Positions 54,629-63,498 of a DNA stretch of 64,000 nucleotides are shown here, piece after piece. The notes beneath the pieces were generated by a model, which made no database searches, was not told where the DNA came from, and was given only the letters and a program-made list of their open reading frames with translations. This DNA comes from Kitasatospora humi. Lineage in GTDB: Bacteria; Actinomycetota; Actinomycetes; Streptomycetales; Streptomycetaceae. Both the position numbers and the translations under genes were made by a program. Positions within the stretch are counted from its first letter, which is position 1. Each line of letters begins with the position of its first letter. The stretch lies in the NCBI RefSeq assembly GCF_020907985.1, contig NZ_JAJJPA010000012.1:1-64000 (forward strand), in the 5' to 3' direction.

Positions 54629-55588
54629 TCACTTCGCGGGCTGCGGGCTCGCGCCCGGGCTCGGGCAGCCACCGGCCGCCGGCTCGGCCGCGAACGGCGC
54701 CGACGCGCTGCCGCACGGCACCTCGGTGACTCCGGTGTCCGCGTCCAGCACGCGGCTGCCGAGCAGCGGGCCGTCATCCAGCCGGACCCGGTGGCCGTCC
54801 AACCGGGTCAGTTCCACGGCAGGACCGGCGTTGACCACGAAGCCGTGGTCCACCAGCTTGAAGCCGGTCACCGAGCCGGGCAGCTGGTGGCCCGATCCGG
54901 AGGCGGCGGTGCAGGCGCGCGGCAGCAGCACCGCGTCGTCGGTGCTCACGGCACGCGTCGGGTCGTAGAGGCAGCCGGCCTGCGGGCGGGAGTTGAACCT
55001 GAGATCCCCGTCACGGTCGCGGAAGCCCATGGTCAGGCCCGGGGTGAGCACCTGCACCCACGGCTCGGGGTTGAGCACGGTCTGCACCGCGGAAGCGGCC
55101 CGCTCCAGCTCCAGCTCCTTGCGCTGGGCATCGGTGCGCTGGGCGATGCCCGGCTCGTCGCTTCCGTGCAGCCAGTCGGACAGGCCGGGCACCGACCGGT
55201 GCCAGCGGACCTCGTGGTCGGCGACCCGCAGCGAGGTGACCATGCCGTCGTCCCAGACCACGATCGCGCTCTGCTCCGGCGAGCCGGACTCACCCAGCAT
55301 CGACACGTGCAGCGCGGTGGCGCCGTCCCGCCGGTAGGACCAGAGCAGCGAGCCGGTCGACGGGTCGTAGGCCTCCAGACCGGGGCCGATCCGGAACTCC
55401 GGCGTGACCGCGTCGGCCGACTGGGCACCCACCGGGCTGGCCTCCGCCTTGCCGGGCGCGGAAACCTGGTCGCCGAACGGCACCGGGCGGTTGGCGTGGG
55501 CGGCGGCACCGGCTCCGAGCACCAGCAGCACCGCGAGCGCGGGCAGGGCGGACCGGGGGGTCAGGGTTCGAAACGGCTTCCAGGACAC
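54629..55588 (-). CDS. PQQ-like beta-propeller protein with N-terminal membrane anchor
   Basis: A 319-residue exported protein. One N-terminal hydrophobic helix (about 13-31, ALPALAVLLVLGAGAAAHA) is followed by propeller-like blades (GPGLEAYDPSTGSLLWSYRRDG; WDDGMVTSLRVADHEVRWH). Three Cys in the C-terminal half could form disulfides. The start at GTG 55588 is uncertain because the GGAG lies immediately before it. It lies outside the cell membrane in all likelihood. Partner and role are unknown. Confidence 0.75.
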   Translation of the reverse strand: MSWKPFRTLTPRSALPALAVLLVLGAGAAAHANRPVPFGDQVSAPGKAEASPVGAQSADAVTPEFRIGPGLEAYDPSTGSLLWSYRRDGATALHVSMLGESGSPEQSAIVVWDDGMVTSLRVADHEVRWHRSVPGLSDWLHGSDEPGIAQRTDAQRKELELERAASAVQTVLNPEPWVQVLTPGLTMGFRDRDGDLRFNSRPQAGCLYDPTRAVSTDDAVLLPRACTAASGSGHQLPGSVTGFKLVDHGFVVNAGPAVELTRLDGHRVRLDDGPLLGSRVLDADTGVTEVPCGSASAPFAAEPAAGGCPSPGASPQPAK

Positions 55589-55904
55589 CTCCGGAGGGTA
55601 CCTGCCCCGTCTGTCGGCGTCAGCTCGGCGGGTCCAGCTCGCCCATCTGCGGGAAGTGAACCGGACAATCCCCGGTCTCCCGTGGACACTGATCCTGACC
55701 AGGCCTGACCTGATCGATGCCAGTCAGACGAGCCGCTGATGATGGATCAAAAGCGCGCTCACTTCGAGTCGAATTACTCCAGACTCGCTGAATGTGTCCA
55801 CTTTAGGGTGACATTGGGCTTTCCTGGCGTCTCGTCCCCTTACTGTCTGTGTCACCGCACACACGGTGCGCGCCGCACACCGCGGCCGGACCCGAGGAGA
55901 GACG
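55589..55904. promoter_or_regulatory. Divergent promoter region before the GH26-like gene
   Basis: About 316 bases between the divergent PQQ-like and GH26-like genes. It contains CGAGTC and GACTCG arms (about 55759-55781) and a lower-GC tract just upstream of the GH26-like gene, whose ribosome-binding site is GAGGAGAG. No gene is seen. Confidence 0.4.
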
Positions 55905-57320
55905 ATGCGCATCGGCCGCCTGGCCCTGGCCGGGTCCGCACTGCTGCTGCTCACCACCGCGGGCATCTCCAGCAGTACCGATCCGCTCAGCACCGCCGAA
56001 CGCAAGCCCGCCGGCGGCACCCACGACACCGGCGCGGCCGCCGCGTCGCACGCGGGAGCGTCCAAGCCCACCACCCGGCGGGCCGACCACCAGGTGCCGT
56101 TCGGTGCCTTCGTCGGCTCCTGGGACAACTACATTCCGCAGATCGCCCGGATGGCGGCCTGGCTGCACGGCGCCAACATGCAAGTTGGCCACACATATCT
56201 GGCCGGAAACAACTGGAACGACGTCGAGGGCGACAACCGGGTCCTCGCGGTCTGGTCGCAGTGGCGGCTGGCCGACCGCAACCGGACGCTCGTGCTGAAC
56301 GTGCCGATGCTCACCCCCAACGAGGGCCACGTGCCCGACGACGAGGTGGCCGACCTGCTCAGCCAGGGCGCCCGCGGCACGTTCGACCAGCACTACCTGC
56401 GGCTCGCCCGCAAGCTCGTCACGCTCGGCGGCAGCGACACCGTGATCGTGCTCGGCTGGGAGATGAACGGCATCACCTACACCGGCCGCTGCCGCCCCGA
56501 CCCGGCCGCCTGGAAGACCTACTGGCGGCGGATCGTCGACGTGATGCGCTCGGTGCCGGGCCAGCGGTTCCGGTTCGACTTCACTCCCAGCCGGGGCCTG
56601 GACGACATCGCCTGGACCAAGTGCTACCCGGGCGACGACGTGGTGGACATCATCGGCACCGACACCTACGACCAGCCGGCCGGCGCCACCTTCGACGACA
56701 TGGTGGACGAGCCCTACGGCCTGGAGGAGCAGGTGGAGTTCGCCGCCAAGCACGGCAAGCCGGTCTCGTACCCGGAGTGGGGGCTCTTCCGCAACGGGGA
56801 CGACCCCGACTACGTGCGGCGGATGGTGGAGTGGATGCGCACCCACGACACCGCCTACCAGACGGTCACCGACTACTGCCCGCACGGCTTCTGGGAGTGC
56901 CACGACAATCCGCAGGCCAGCGCCGTCTACCAGGAGCTGATGAGCCCCGACCAGGGGGTGTCCCTGCCCAACGACGCTGACGACGTTCCGGCGCTCCCGC
57001 ACCGGCCGCGCCCCTCCATCGACGCCGAGAGGCAGACGCGCCACCCGCACCCCGGCTCCGGTTCCGGCTCCGGGTCCGGTTCCGGCTCCGGGTCGGGCTC
57101 CGGCTTCGGTGACTCGCCGGTGACGACCCGACGCCCACGCCCCACCTCGGCCCCGACCCCGGCGAGGCCGTCCGCGACCGCGACGGCCCCGGTGATCCCG
57201 GACCTGTCGATGCTGCCCAGCCTGCTGCCCAGCCTCCCGTCCGGCTTCCCCGACCTGTCGGGCATGATCCCCGACCTGTCCAAGCTCCCCAGGGTGAGCG
57301 TGCGACAGGGCAACGGCTGA
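55905..57320 (+). CDS. Secreted GH26-type glycoside hydrolase (beta-mannanase-like)
   Basis: A 471-residue exported enzyme. The signal peptide is about 1-28 (RLALAGSALLLLTTAGIS). The GH26-like catalytic domain runs about 70-345 and contains FGAFVGSWDNY, the acid/base Glu186 in GWEMNG and the nucleophile Glu291 in YPEWGLF. After it come a Ser-Gly repeat linker (nine SG pairs) and a Pro/Leu-rich tail. ATG 55905 follows GAGGAGA. Next to a polysaccharide export cluster this may process or trim a mannan-like surface polymer; the exact substrate is unknown. Confidence 0.85.
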   Translation: MRIGRLALAGSALLLLTTAGISSSTDPLSTAERKPAGGTHDTGAAAASHAGASKPTTRRADHQVPFGAFVGSWDNYIPQIARMAAWLHGANMQVGHTYLAGNNWNDVEGDNRVLAVWSQWRLADRNRTLVLNVPMLTPNEGHVPDDEVADLLSQGARGTFDQHYLRLARKLVTLGGSDTVIVLGWEMNGITYTGRCRPDPAAWKTYWRRIVDVMRSVPGQRFRFDFTPSRGLDDIAWTKCYPGDDVVDIIGTDTYDQPAGATFDDMVDEPYGLEEQVEFAAKHGKPVSYPEWGLFRNGDDPDYVRRMVEWMRTHDTAYQTVTDYCPHGFWECHDNPQASAVYQELMSPDQGVSLPNDADDVPALPHRPRPSIDAERQTRHPHPGSGSGSGSGSGSGSGSGFGDSPVTTRRPRPTSAPTPARPSATATAPVIPDLSMLPSLLPSLPSGFPDLSGMIPDLSKLPRVSVRQGNG

Positions 57321-57432
57321 CGGCGGGACGGGCACCCGGGCGAGCTGCCCGGGCTCGGCGCCGCTGAGGGCCCTGTGGATCAGCGGCGCCGGCGGAGGCC
57401 CAGGGATCGGCGGCGCGGCGCCGCTCCGGGAG

Positions 57433-57527
57433 CTCTCTCGGGTCCTGCGGTGCCGGCCGGGAGCTTTGTCAGGACCTGCGGTGCCGGCCCCGGGGCTTTC
57501 TCGGGACCGGCGGCGCCGGCCGGGGCT
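57433..57527. repeat. Three imperfect 31-32-bp direct repeats
   Basis: Three consecutive units begin CTCTCTC, CTTTGTC or CTTTCTC and each contain GGNCCKGCGGYGCCGGCC. They lie in the convergent gap between the GH26-like gene and the GNAT gene, so they may help end both transcripts. Confidence 0.55.
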
Positions 57528-57535
57528 CCTGCTGC

Positions 57536-58693
57536 TCAGCGGCGCAGCAGGGCGCGCAGCCGCCGGACCGGCCGACGCAGGTACGGCGCCAGCGCCCACC
57601 GGGCCCGCACCACGGCCAGCCGCAGGGTCAGCCTGACCGCGCAGCGGCGCGGACCGAGCAGCAAGCGCAGATTGCGTTCCCGGTCCGGGCGCCACCGCTC
57701 CTTGTACGGCTCCTCACCGCGCATCAGGCTGAGTTCCGGGACGCCCGCTAGGACGGCCTCCTGCAGGGACGTCCCGAACAGCAGCCCGGCGATGTCCAAC
57801 CGCTCCCGCAGCGCCGGGTGCGCGCCGTACAGGTAGAGCCCGGCCAGCCTGGGGCAGAGCATCAGCAGGTCCACCGCCATCAGCTCACCGTCCAGGTAGT
57901 AGCGGTAGACCACCGCCTGGCCGGACCGGGCCAGGCGTCCCGTCGACTCCGCCAGGTGCGCCCGGAACCGCTCGCTCAGGTGCTCGGGGGTGACGCGGCG
58001 GCTCTCCCACTGCAAGGCGTGCAGCCGCAGCAGGTCCGCCATCGCGGCCTCGACCTCGACGGCCGGCACCCGGCGCGCCTCCACCCCGGAGTCCGCCAGC
58101 TTGCGCTGCTTCGCCCGGTTGCGCTGGGCGGTCCGTCCGGGCAGCCGGGCCATCAGCTGCTCCATCGGCACGGCGGGAAGGTACTGGCAGACCGAGTCCG
58201 GAAGCTGGTGCCGCCGCCCGGACCAGGCGGCGTACAGCAGGTGCGCCGCCGAACCGGCCCGCACCTCGCGCAGCTCCAACGCCTGCCAGGGCCGGCGCAC
58301 CGGAAGCGCGGCGGCCAGCCGGGTGGCGGCCTCCGCGGCGTACTCGTCGTCCAGCAGTACATCGGTGTAGTCGACCAGGCCGCCGCCCAGCCCGGTGAGG
58401 GTGCCGGTGCGGTTGCGGAGCAGAGCGGCGGCTCCGACCAGCACGCCGGCGCGGCGCACCAGCACCACCCGCAGCGCGCCGGGCCGCCCGTACGCCCGCC
58501 ACCAGGACGCCTGCCAGCCGGCCGACTGGAACGGCGTGGCGCTGCGGCAGCGGGCGGCCAGCGCGTCCCACTCGTCGGCCAGCTCGTCCAACGCCGTGTC
58601 GTCACAGCGAAGTTCGGCCTGCCATTCGGCCGTCGAGCGGATCGGTTCGGGCAGCGCCGTGGGGCGGCGCCAGAGCGGTTGCAGCGAGGTCAC
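57536..58693 (-). CDS. CelD/FemAB-like GNAT acyltransferase
   Basis: A 385-residue GNAT of the CelD/BcsL type, which acts with polysaccharide export systems: FQSAGWQASWWRAYG, AALLRNRTGTLTGLGG, and the C-terminal GLYLYGAHPALRERLDIAGLLFGTSLQEA plus ELSLMRGEEPYKERW. The C-terminal tail is Arg-rich. Its GTG overlaps the stop of the GT4-Wzz gene as GTGA, so it is the last gene of the cluster. A role in decorating the polymer is inferred. Confidence 0.82.
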   Translation of the reverse strand: MTSLQPLWRRPTALPEPIRSTAEWQAELRCDDTALDELADEWDALAARCRSATPFQSAGWQASWWRAYGRPGALRVVLVRRAGVLVGAAALLRNRTGTLTGLGGGLVDYTDVLLDDEYAAEAATRLAAALPVRRPWQALELREVRAGSAAHLLYAAWSGRRHQLPDSVCQYLPAVPMEQLMARLPGRTAQRNRAKQRKLADSGVEARRVPAVEVEAAMADLLRLHALQWESRRVTPEHLSERFRAHLAESTGRLARSGQAVVYRYYLDGELMAVDLLMLCPRLAGLYLYGAHPALRERLDIAGLLFGTSLQEAVLAGVPELSLMRGEEPYKERWRPDRERNLRLLLGPRRCAVRLTLRLAVVRARWALAPYLRRPVRRLRALLRR

Positions 58694-61002
58694 GGGGTTC
58701 TCCCGGCCGGCTCCTCGGTCCGTCCGGCCCGCTCGATCCCCTGGGCCGCCGACGCGTCATCCCGCGCTGCCGGCTTGGCTTCCTTGGCGCCGGGCTTGGC
58801 TTCCTTGGTGCTCGGCTTGGCGACGTGTCTGCCCGGCTGCCGGAGCGGCGGCTTCCCGGTGCCGGACTGCTGCCGGAACGGCTTCGCCGCGGTGCGCTGC
58901 GGTTCGGCAACCGGCTGCCCGTTCGCAACCGGCTGCCCGTTCGTCATCGGCAGCGTGTTGGTGACCGGCTGCCCGTTCGTCATCGGCTGCTTGCTCACCA
59001 CCGCCTGCTTGCTCACCACCGCCTGCCCGTTCGCGAGCGGCTGCCCGTTCGTCATCCGCAGCTTGTTCCTGACCGGCTGCTCCTTGGCCGGTGCCGGGAC
59101 CGCGGCAGGCTCGGCCGCAGGCGCCGGAGCCGATGCCGACGGCGGAGGCGAATCCGAGGCCTTGACCGAAGCCGTGGCCGCAGTCGATGCCGAAGACGGC
59201 ACCGGTACCGGGGCCGGGGCTGATGTCGAGACTGGTGCAGGGGCCGGTGCCGGGAGCGCCGCCGCGGTCGGCGCGGGGGCCGGCACCGTGGCGGCGGCCC
59301 CGCTCGCCGGAGCCTCGCCCGCCGACCGCCGCTGCACCATCAGCGCCAACGAGCCCAGCAGCACCCCGGCGGCGGCGCCGACCGCGATGTCCAGCGCGCC
59401 GGTCGGGCTGGTCGGCTTGTCCGGCGCGGCGGCGGGCGCCAGCGCGACCAGCCGCACCCCGGTCTCCTTGCTGGTGCCGTTGCCGAAGCCGATCAGCGCC
59501 CGGGCCACCGCGTCGGCCGTTCGCACCGCGTCCTTGGGGCGCGAGCCGGTGCCGTCGATCTCGATCACCGGGGCGTCAGGCGAGGTGGTGGCGCTCACCA
59601 GCTCGGTCAGCTCGCCCGGGGTGCGCCCGGCCTCACCGGCGGCCAACGCCAGCACCTGCGGCTGACCGGCCAAACGCCCGTATGCCTGGGCGAAGTTGAC
59701 GGCCTGAGTGGACTCGGTGGCACTCTCCGGCACCACTGCCACATAGGAGTTGGCCGTGTACTGGGGCGTTGCCGTGACGGCGTAGCCGGCGCCGGCCAGC
59801 GCACCCAGCGGAACGGCCGCGACCAGCGGCCAGAGCCGGCGCACCGGGCCGTGGACGAGGTGTGTTCTGTCGAACATCTCAGGTCTCCCTCTAGGCCCGG
59901 GCGGCGCCGCACGCCGTCCGAGCTGCTGGTACAGCTCACCCAGGCGGGCCGCTGTGTGGACGATGTCGTAGTGGGCCACGGCCGGCGGGTGCGGCAGTGG
60001 GCCGGCCGGGCGGATGGTGGCGAGGTCGAGCAGGGCCCGGCGGTAGGCGTCGGCGGTCGAGGGCAGCTTCCGGGCGCCGGGGGCGGCGTCGGGCGGCAGT
60101 TCCTCCAGCGCCGGGCAGCCGCTGTGCAGCACCGGCAGCCCGGCCGCCAACCCCTCCAGGACGGCCAGTCCGAACGTCTCCTCCAGCGAGGGCGCGGCCA
60201 GCACGTCCATCGCGGTCAACAGCTCCGGCACGTCGGCCCGTTCGCCGGTGAAGACGGCCCGCGGCCCGGCCGCCCGGGCCAGCCGGTCCCGCTCCGGGCC
60301 GTCCCCCACCACCAGCAGCCACACCTGATCGGGCAGTTGGCCCACTGCCCGGGCCAGCACTTCGAACCGCTTGCCGGTGACCAGTCGGCCGACCGCGCCG
60401 ACCACGAACGCCTGCTCCGGCACGCCGAGTTCGCGGCGCAGCCGGGCCCGCAGTGCGGATCGCTCAGGCTCGTCGTGCCGCAGCCGCCCGACCTCGATGC
60501 CATTCGGCAGCACCGCCACCCGCTGCCTGGGCACGCCCCAGTCGGTCAGGGTGCCGGCCACCCGCTCGGAGACGGCCACCGTGGTGCTGCCGAGCCGTTC
60601 GGCGGCCAGGTAGAGGGACTTGACGCCGGTGCTGACCGGCCGGCCCTCGATGGTCCCGGCATGCAGCGAGTGTTCGGTGGCCAGCACCACCCGGACTCCG
60701 GCCAACCGGGCGGCGAGGCGACCGTAGAGCCCGGCCCGGTAGAGGTGGGTGTGCACCGCGTCGTAGCGCCCGTGGCGGATCAACCGGACCAGGCGCGGCA
60801 GCACCCCGAGGTCGCGGTTGCCGCGCATCGCCAGGTGGTGCACCCGGACGCCGTCCGCCCGCAGGGCCGCCGCCATGCTGCCGGGGTTGGTCAGGGCGGC
60901 CACCTCGCAGTCGATCCCGGGCGGCAAGTGGCGGATGGTCAGCAGCAGTTGCTGCTCCGCCCCACCGGCGGCCAGCCCGGTGATGATGTGCAGCACTCTC
61001 AT
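58690..61002 (-). CDS. Glycosyltransferase family 4 fused to a Wzz/YveK-type domain
   Basis: A 770-residue ORF. Residues 1-365 are a GT4 glycosyltransferase (TGLAAGGAEQQLLLTIRHLPP; GRLVTGKRFEVLARA; FGLAVLEGLAAGLPVLHSG). From residue 376 (ATG 59877) comes a Wzz/YveK-like chain-length or export module with two membrane helices (about 394-412 and 545-565) and an extracytoplasmic stretch. After this, a disordered Ala/Pro tail contains repeats such as TNGQP and VSKQ. GAGGGAGA stands about 5-12 nt before ATG 59877, so a separate Wzz protein may also be made. It is translationally coupled to the deacetylase gene. Confidence 0.85.
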   Translation of the reverse strand: MRVLHIITGLAAGGAEQQLLLTIRHLPPGIDCEVAALTNPGSMAAALRADGVRVHHLAMRGNRDLGVLPRLVRLIRHGRYDAVHTHLYRAGLYGRLAARLAGVRVVLATEHSLHAGTIEGRPVSTGVKSLYLAAERLGSTTVAVSERVAGTLTDWGVPRQRVAVLPNGIEVGRLRHDEPERSALRARLRRELGVPEQAFVVGAVGRLVTGKRFEVLARAVGQLPDQVWLLVVGDGPERDRLARAAGPRAVFTGERADVPELLTAMDVLAAPSLEETFGLAVLEGLAAGLPVLHSGCPALEELPPDAAPGARKLPSTADAYRRALLDLATIRPAGPLPHPPAVAHYDIVHTAARLGELYQQLGRRAAPPGPRGRPEMFDRTHLVHGPVRRLWPLVAAVPLGALAGAGYAVTATPQYTANSYVAVVPESATESTQAVNFAQAYGRLAGQPQVLALAAGEAGRTPGELTELVSATTSPDAPVIEIDGTGSRPKDAVRTADAVARALIGFGNGTSKETGVRLVALAPAAAPDKPTSPTGALDIAVGAAAGVLLGSLALMVQRRSAGEAPASGAAATVPAPAPTAAALPAPAPAPVSTSAPAPVPVPSSASTAATASVKASDSPPPSASAPAPAAEPAAVPAPAKEQPVRNKLRMTNGQPLANGQAVVSKQAVVSKQPMTNGQPVTNTLPMTNGQPVANGQPVAEPQRTAAKPFRQQSGTGKPPLRQPGRHVAKPSTKEAKPGAKEAKPAARDDASAAQGIERAGRTEEPAGRTP

Positions 61003-61802
61003 CCGTCCGCCCCCCGTCTGCGCAGGTCGGCGATGACTTCACGCAGCCCGTGCCGCCCCCGCTTGGCGCGCAGCCGCCAGGCCCCGTCCCGGTCGCCGAC
61101 GTAGCAGCGCGGCAGTGCGTAGCGGCCGGCCAGTGAGGTGTGCCGGATCGCCACCGCGTAGTCGTAGCCGGCCCGTTGCACCGCCCGGCTGGCGGCGGCG
61201 TCCACCGCGCCGTACGGGTAGCAGAAGCCGCGCACCGGCTCGCCGAGCAGCTCGGTCAGCAGGGTGCGACTGCCCTCCACCTCGGCGCGCAGCACCCCGG
61301 GCGGCACCTCGGGCAGCGCCAGGTGACTCATCCCGTGCGAACCGATCTCCCAGCCGGCGGCGGCCAGTTCACACACTTGTCGTTCCGTCAGCAGCGGCTT
61401 CCGGGGCCCTTCGGCGTCCCAGCAGTTGACGTCGCCGAGGCGTTCGGTGACCACGAAGGCGGTGGCCGTGAAGCCGTGTTCGGAGAGCACCGGGACCACG
61501 TGCCGGACGAAGTCGGCGTAGCCGTCGTCGAAGGTGAGGCCGACCAGCCGTTCGCGCCGGCCGGCCGCTCGCGCGGCGAGGAGTTCGCGGATGCTCACAC
61601 CGCGCCAACCACGGACGGCCAGCCAGCGCATCTGCTGGGCGAAGCGCTCGGGGCTGACGGTGAGCAGGTACGGGTCCTCGTCCTCGTCGGCCACCGAGTG
61701 GTACATCAGGATCCACGGCATCGCTGGTCGGCGAGCGCGCCCCGGCCCCGGGGTACCGCTCTGGTGGGGCAGACATGTGCGGCCCGTGAGTTCAGCGACC
61801 AT
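60999..61802 (-). CDS. Polysaccharide deacetylase (carbohydrate esterase 4-like)
   Basis: A 267-residue NodB-homology deacetylase. The catalytic set is TFDDGYADF (Asp pair), SHGMSHLALPEV (metal His) and RGFCYPYGAVD. ATG 61802 follows a strong GAGGAAGGA site inside the murJ-type gene and overlaps its end by 11 bp, while the stop overlaps the GT4 start by 4 bp. It probably removes acetyl groups from the exported or cell-surface polymer. Confidence 0.88.
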   Translation of the reverse strand: MVAELTGRTCLPHQSGTPGPGRARRPAMPWILMYHSVADEDEDPYLLTVSPERFAQQMRWLAVRGWRGVSIRELLAARAAGRRERLVGLTFDDGYADFVRHVVPVLSEHGFTATAFVVTERLGDVNCWDAEGPRKPLLTERQVCELAAAGWEIGSHGMSHLALPEVPPGVLRAEVEGSRTLLTELLGEPVRGFCYPYGAVDAAASRAVQRAGYDYAVAIRHTSLAGRYALPRCYVGDRDGAWRLRAKRGRHGLREVIADLRRRGADG

Positions 61803-63498
61803 CGCGCAGCGTTCCTTCCTCCAGACGTGGCACCGGCCCGGCGCCCTCGCCGCCCCGCTTCGGGCGCAGCAGAGCCCGCACCCGGTTGGCCGGGCCGGTC
61901 AGCTCGCGCGCGCCGAACAGCGCACCGAGCACGAGGTAGGCCGCCACCACGGCGGCGCCGCCGACCAGCACCGCCGGCAGGCCGGTGCCGACGGCGTCAC
62001 AGGCGGCGAGGCCGACCGCGGTGGCGCCGGCGGCGGCCAGCACCAGGCGGGCCTGGCCGATCAGCACCAGACGGGTGCGCAGCGCGATCCCGCGCAGCTC
62101 CAGGCCGCGCAGCAGCAGCACGGCGGTGGTGGTGATGCCCGCCGCGTTGCCGCCCGCCACCCCGAGCGCCCCGAACCGGGGCGCGCTGGCCAGGCCGACC
62201 AGCGTGGTGACGGCCAGGCCGAGCACCATCGCGGCCACCGGGAACCAGTCGAACAGCCGGCCGCCGCCGTCGTCGGAGCCCGGGTCGTCGGCCCGCCGGA
62301 CCGCCGGACGCATCGAGAAGAACGGCCGGACCATCACCCCGATCAGCGCCTGGGCGAGCAGTCCGAAGCTGTAGACCCGGATCACCTGGGCGGTGGCGGC
62401 GGTGTCGGCGGGTCCGAACGCGCCGCGCTGGAAGAGCAGGCCGACCACGGCCGGTGCGCAGGCGAACAGGAACGCCATGCCCGCCAGCACCACGGCCGCC
62501 GCGTGGCCGAGGTCCTTCTCCACCCGGTCCCGGGCCGCGATCAGGTCGCCGGCCGCCAGCGCCCTGGCGACCAGCGGAAAGGTCACGGTGCAGATCAGGA
62601 TGGCCGTGGTCATGGCGAGTTGGGAGACCTTGGCCGCGTAGTTGAGGTGCGAGATGGTGCCCGGCGGCAGTGCCGAGCCGAGGTAGCGTTCGATGAAGAC
62701 CTGGGACTGCCGGGTCAGGGTGAACGCCGCGACCGGCAGCAGCGCCATGGGGCTCAGCAGCAGCGGCCGGCCGCTGCCGGCCTTGGAGCGGCGGCGGGCC
62801 CGGCCGAGGTGCAGCATCGCGCCGAACGGCCCGACCAGCACGCCCGCCATCAGCAGGCTGCCGAACGCCACTCCCAGCGCGGCCGACCGTACGCCGAGCA
62901 GGCTGTGGCAAGCCGTCAGGACGGCCAGGATGCCCACGTTGTAGGCGACGTAGATGGTGGCCGGCGCGCTGAACCGGTGATGGGCCCGCAGCGCCGAGGC
63001 GAAGTAGCCGGCCAGTCCGAACGGCACGATGGTGACGGCGGTCAACCGGGTGCAGGTGACCGCCAGCCGCGGGCTGGCCAGCCCCGGGGCCAGCAGGTGC
63101 ACCAACTGCGGTGCCCACAGCATGGTGGCGCCGGAGAGCCCGCAGAGAGCGGTGACCAGCCAGGGCAATGTGGCGCCGGTGAGCTGGCGCACCGGGTCGG
63201 GCCCGTCGGGCCGTTCCTCGCGCAGCACCAGCGCCAGGCTGAACGCGGGCACCATGAGGAACGCCATGGCGTCCTCGATCAGCAGCGGCGCGGCGGTCTC
63301 GGGCACGGTCCAGGAGACCAGGAAGGCGTCGGTGCCCTCGTCCGCGCCGAAGTACCGGGCGAGCAGCAGGTCGCGCAGCAGTCCGAGTGCGGAGCCGGCC
63401 GCGCTGAGCACCGCCGTGATGCCGAACGCCTTCGCCAGGAAGGACGGTTGACGGCGGCCGGCCCGGGGCGCTGTGGCCACCCGTTCGGTGGTGGTCAC
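61792..63498 (-). CDS. MurJ/MviN-type lipid-linked sugar flippase
   Basis: A 568-residue membrane protein with about 14 helices. SAAGSALGLLRDLLLARYFGADEGTDAFLVSWTVPE is the MurJ signature. Later helices match the family and the sequence ends in an Arg-rich tail. Location in a polysaccharide cluster suggests that it flips a lipid-linked glycan, not necessarily lipid II. GTG 63498 overlaps the upstream gene's stop by 4 bp. Confidence 0.88.
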   Translation of the reverse strand: MTTTERVATAPRAGRRQPSFLAKAFGITAVLSAAGSALGLLRDLLLARYFGADEGTDAFLVSWTVPETAAPLLIEDAMAFLMVPAFSLALVLREERPDGPDPVRQLTGATLPWLVTALCGLSGATMLWAPQLVHLLAPGLASPRLAVTCTRLTAVTIVPFGLAGYFASALRAHHRFSAPATIYVAYNVGILAVLTACHSLLGVRSAALGVAFGSLLMAGVLVGPFGAMLHLGRARRRSKAGSGRPLLLSPMALLPVAAFTLTRQSQVFIERYLGSALPPGTISHLNYAAKVSQLAMTTAILICTVTFPLVARALAAGDLIAARDRVEKDLGHAAAVVLAGMAFLFACAPAVVGLLFQRGAFGPADTAATAQVIRVYSFGLLAQALIGVMVRPFFSMRPAVRRADDPGSDDGGGRLFDWFPVAAMVLGLAVTTLVGLASAPRFGALGVAGGNAAGITTTAVLLLRGLELRGIALRTRLVLIGQARLVLAAAGATAVGLAACDAVGTGLPAVLVGGAAVVAAYLVLGALFGARELTGPANRVRALLRPKRGGEGAGPVPRLEEGTLRDGR

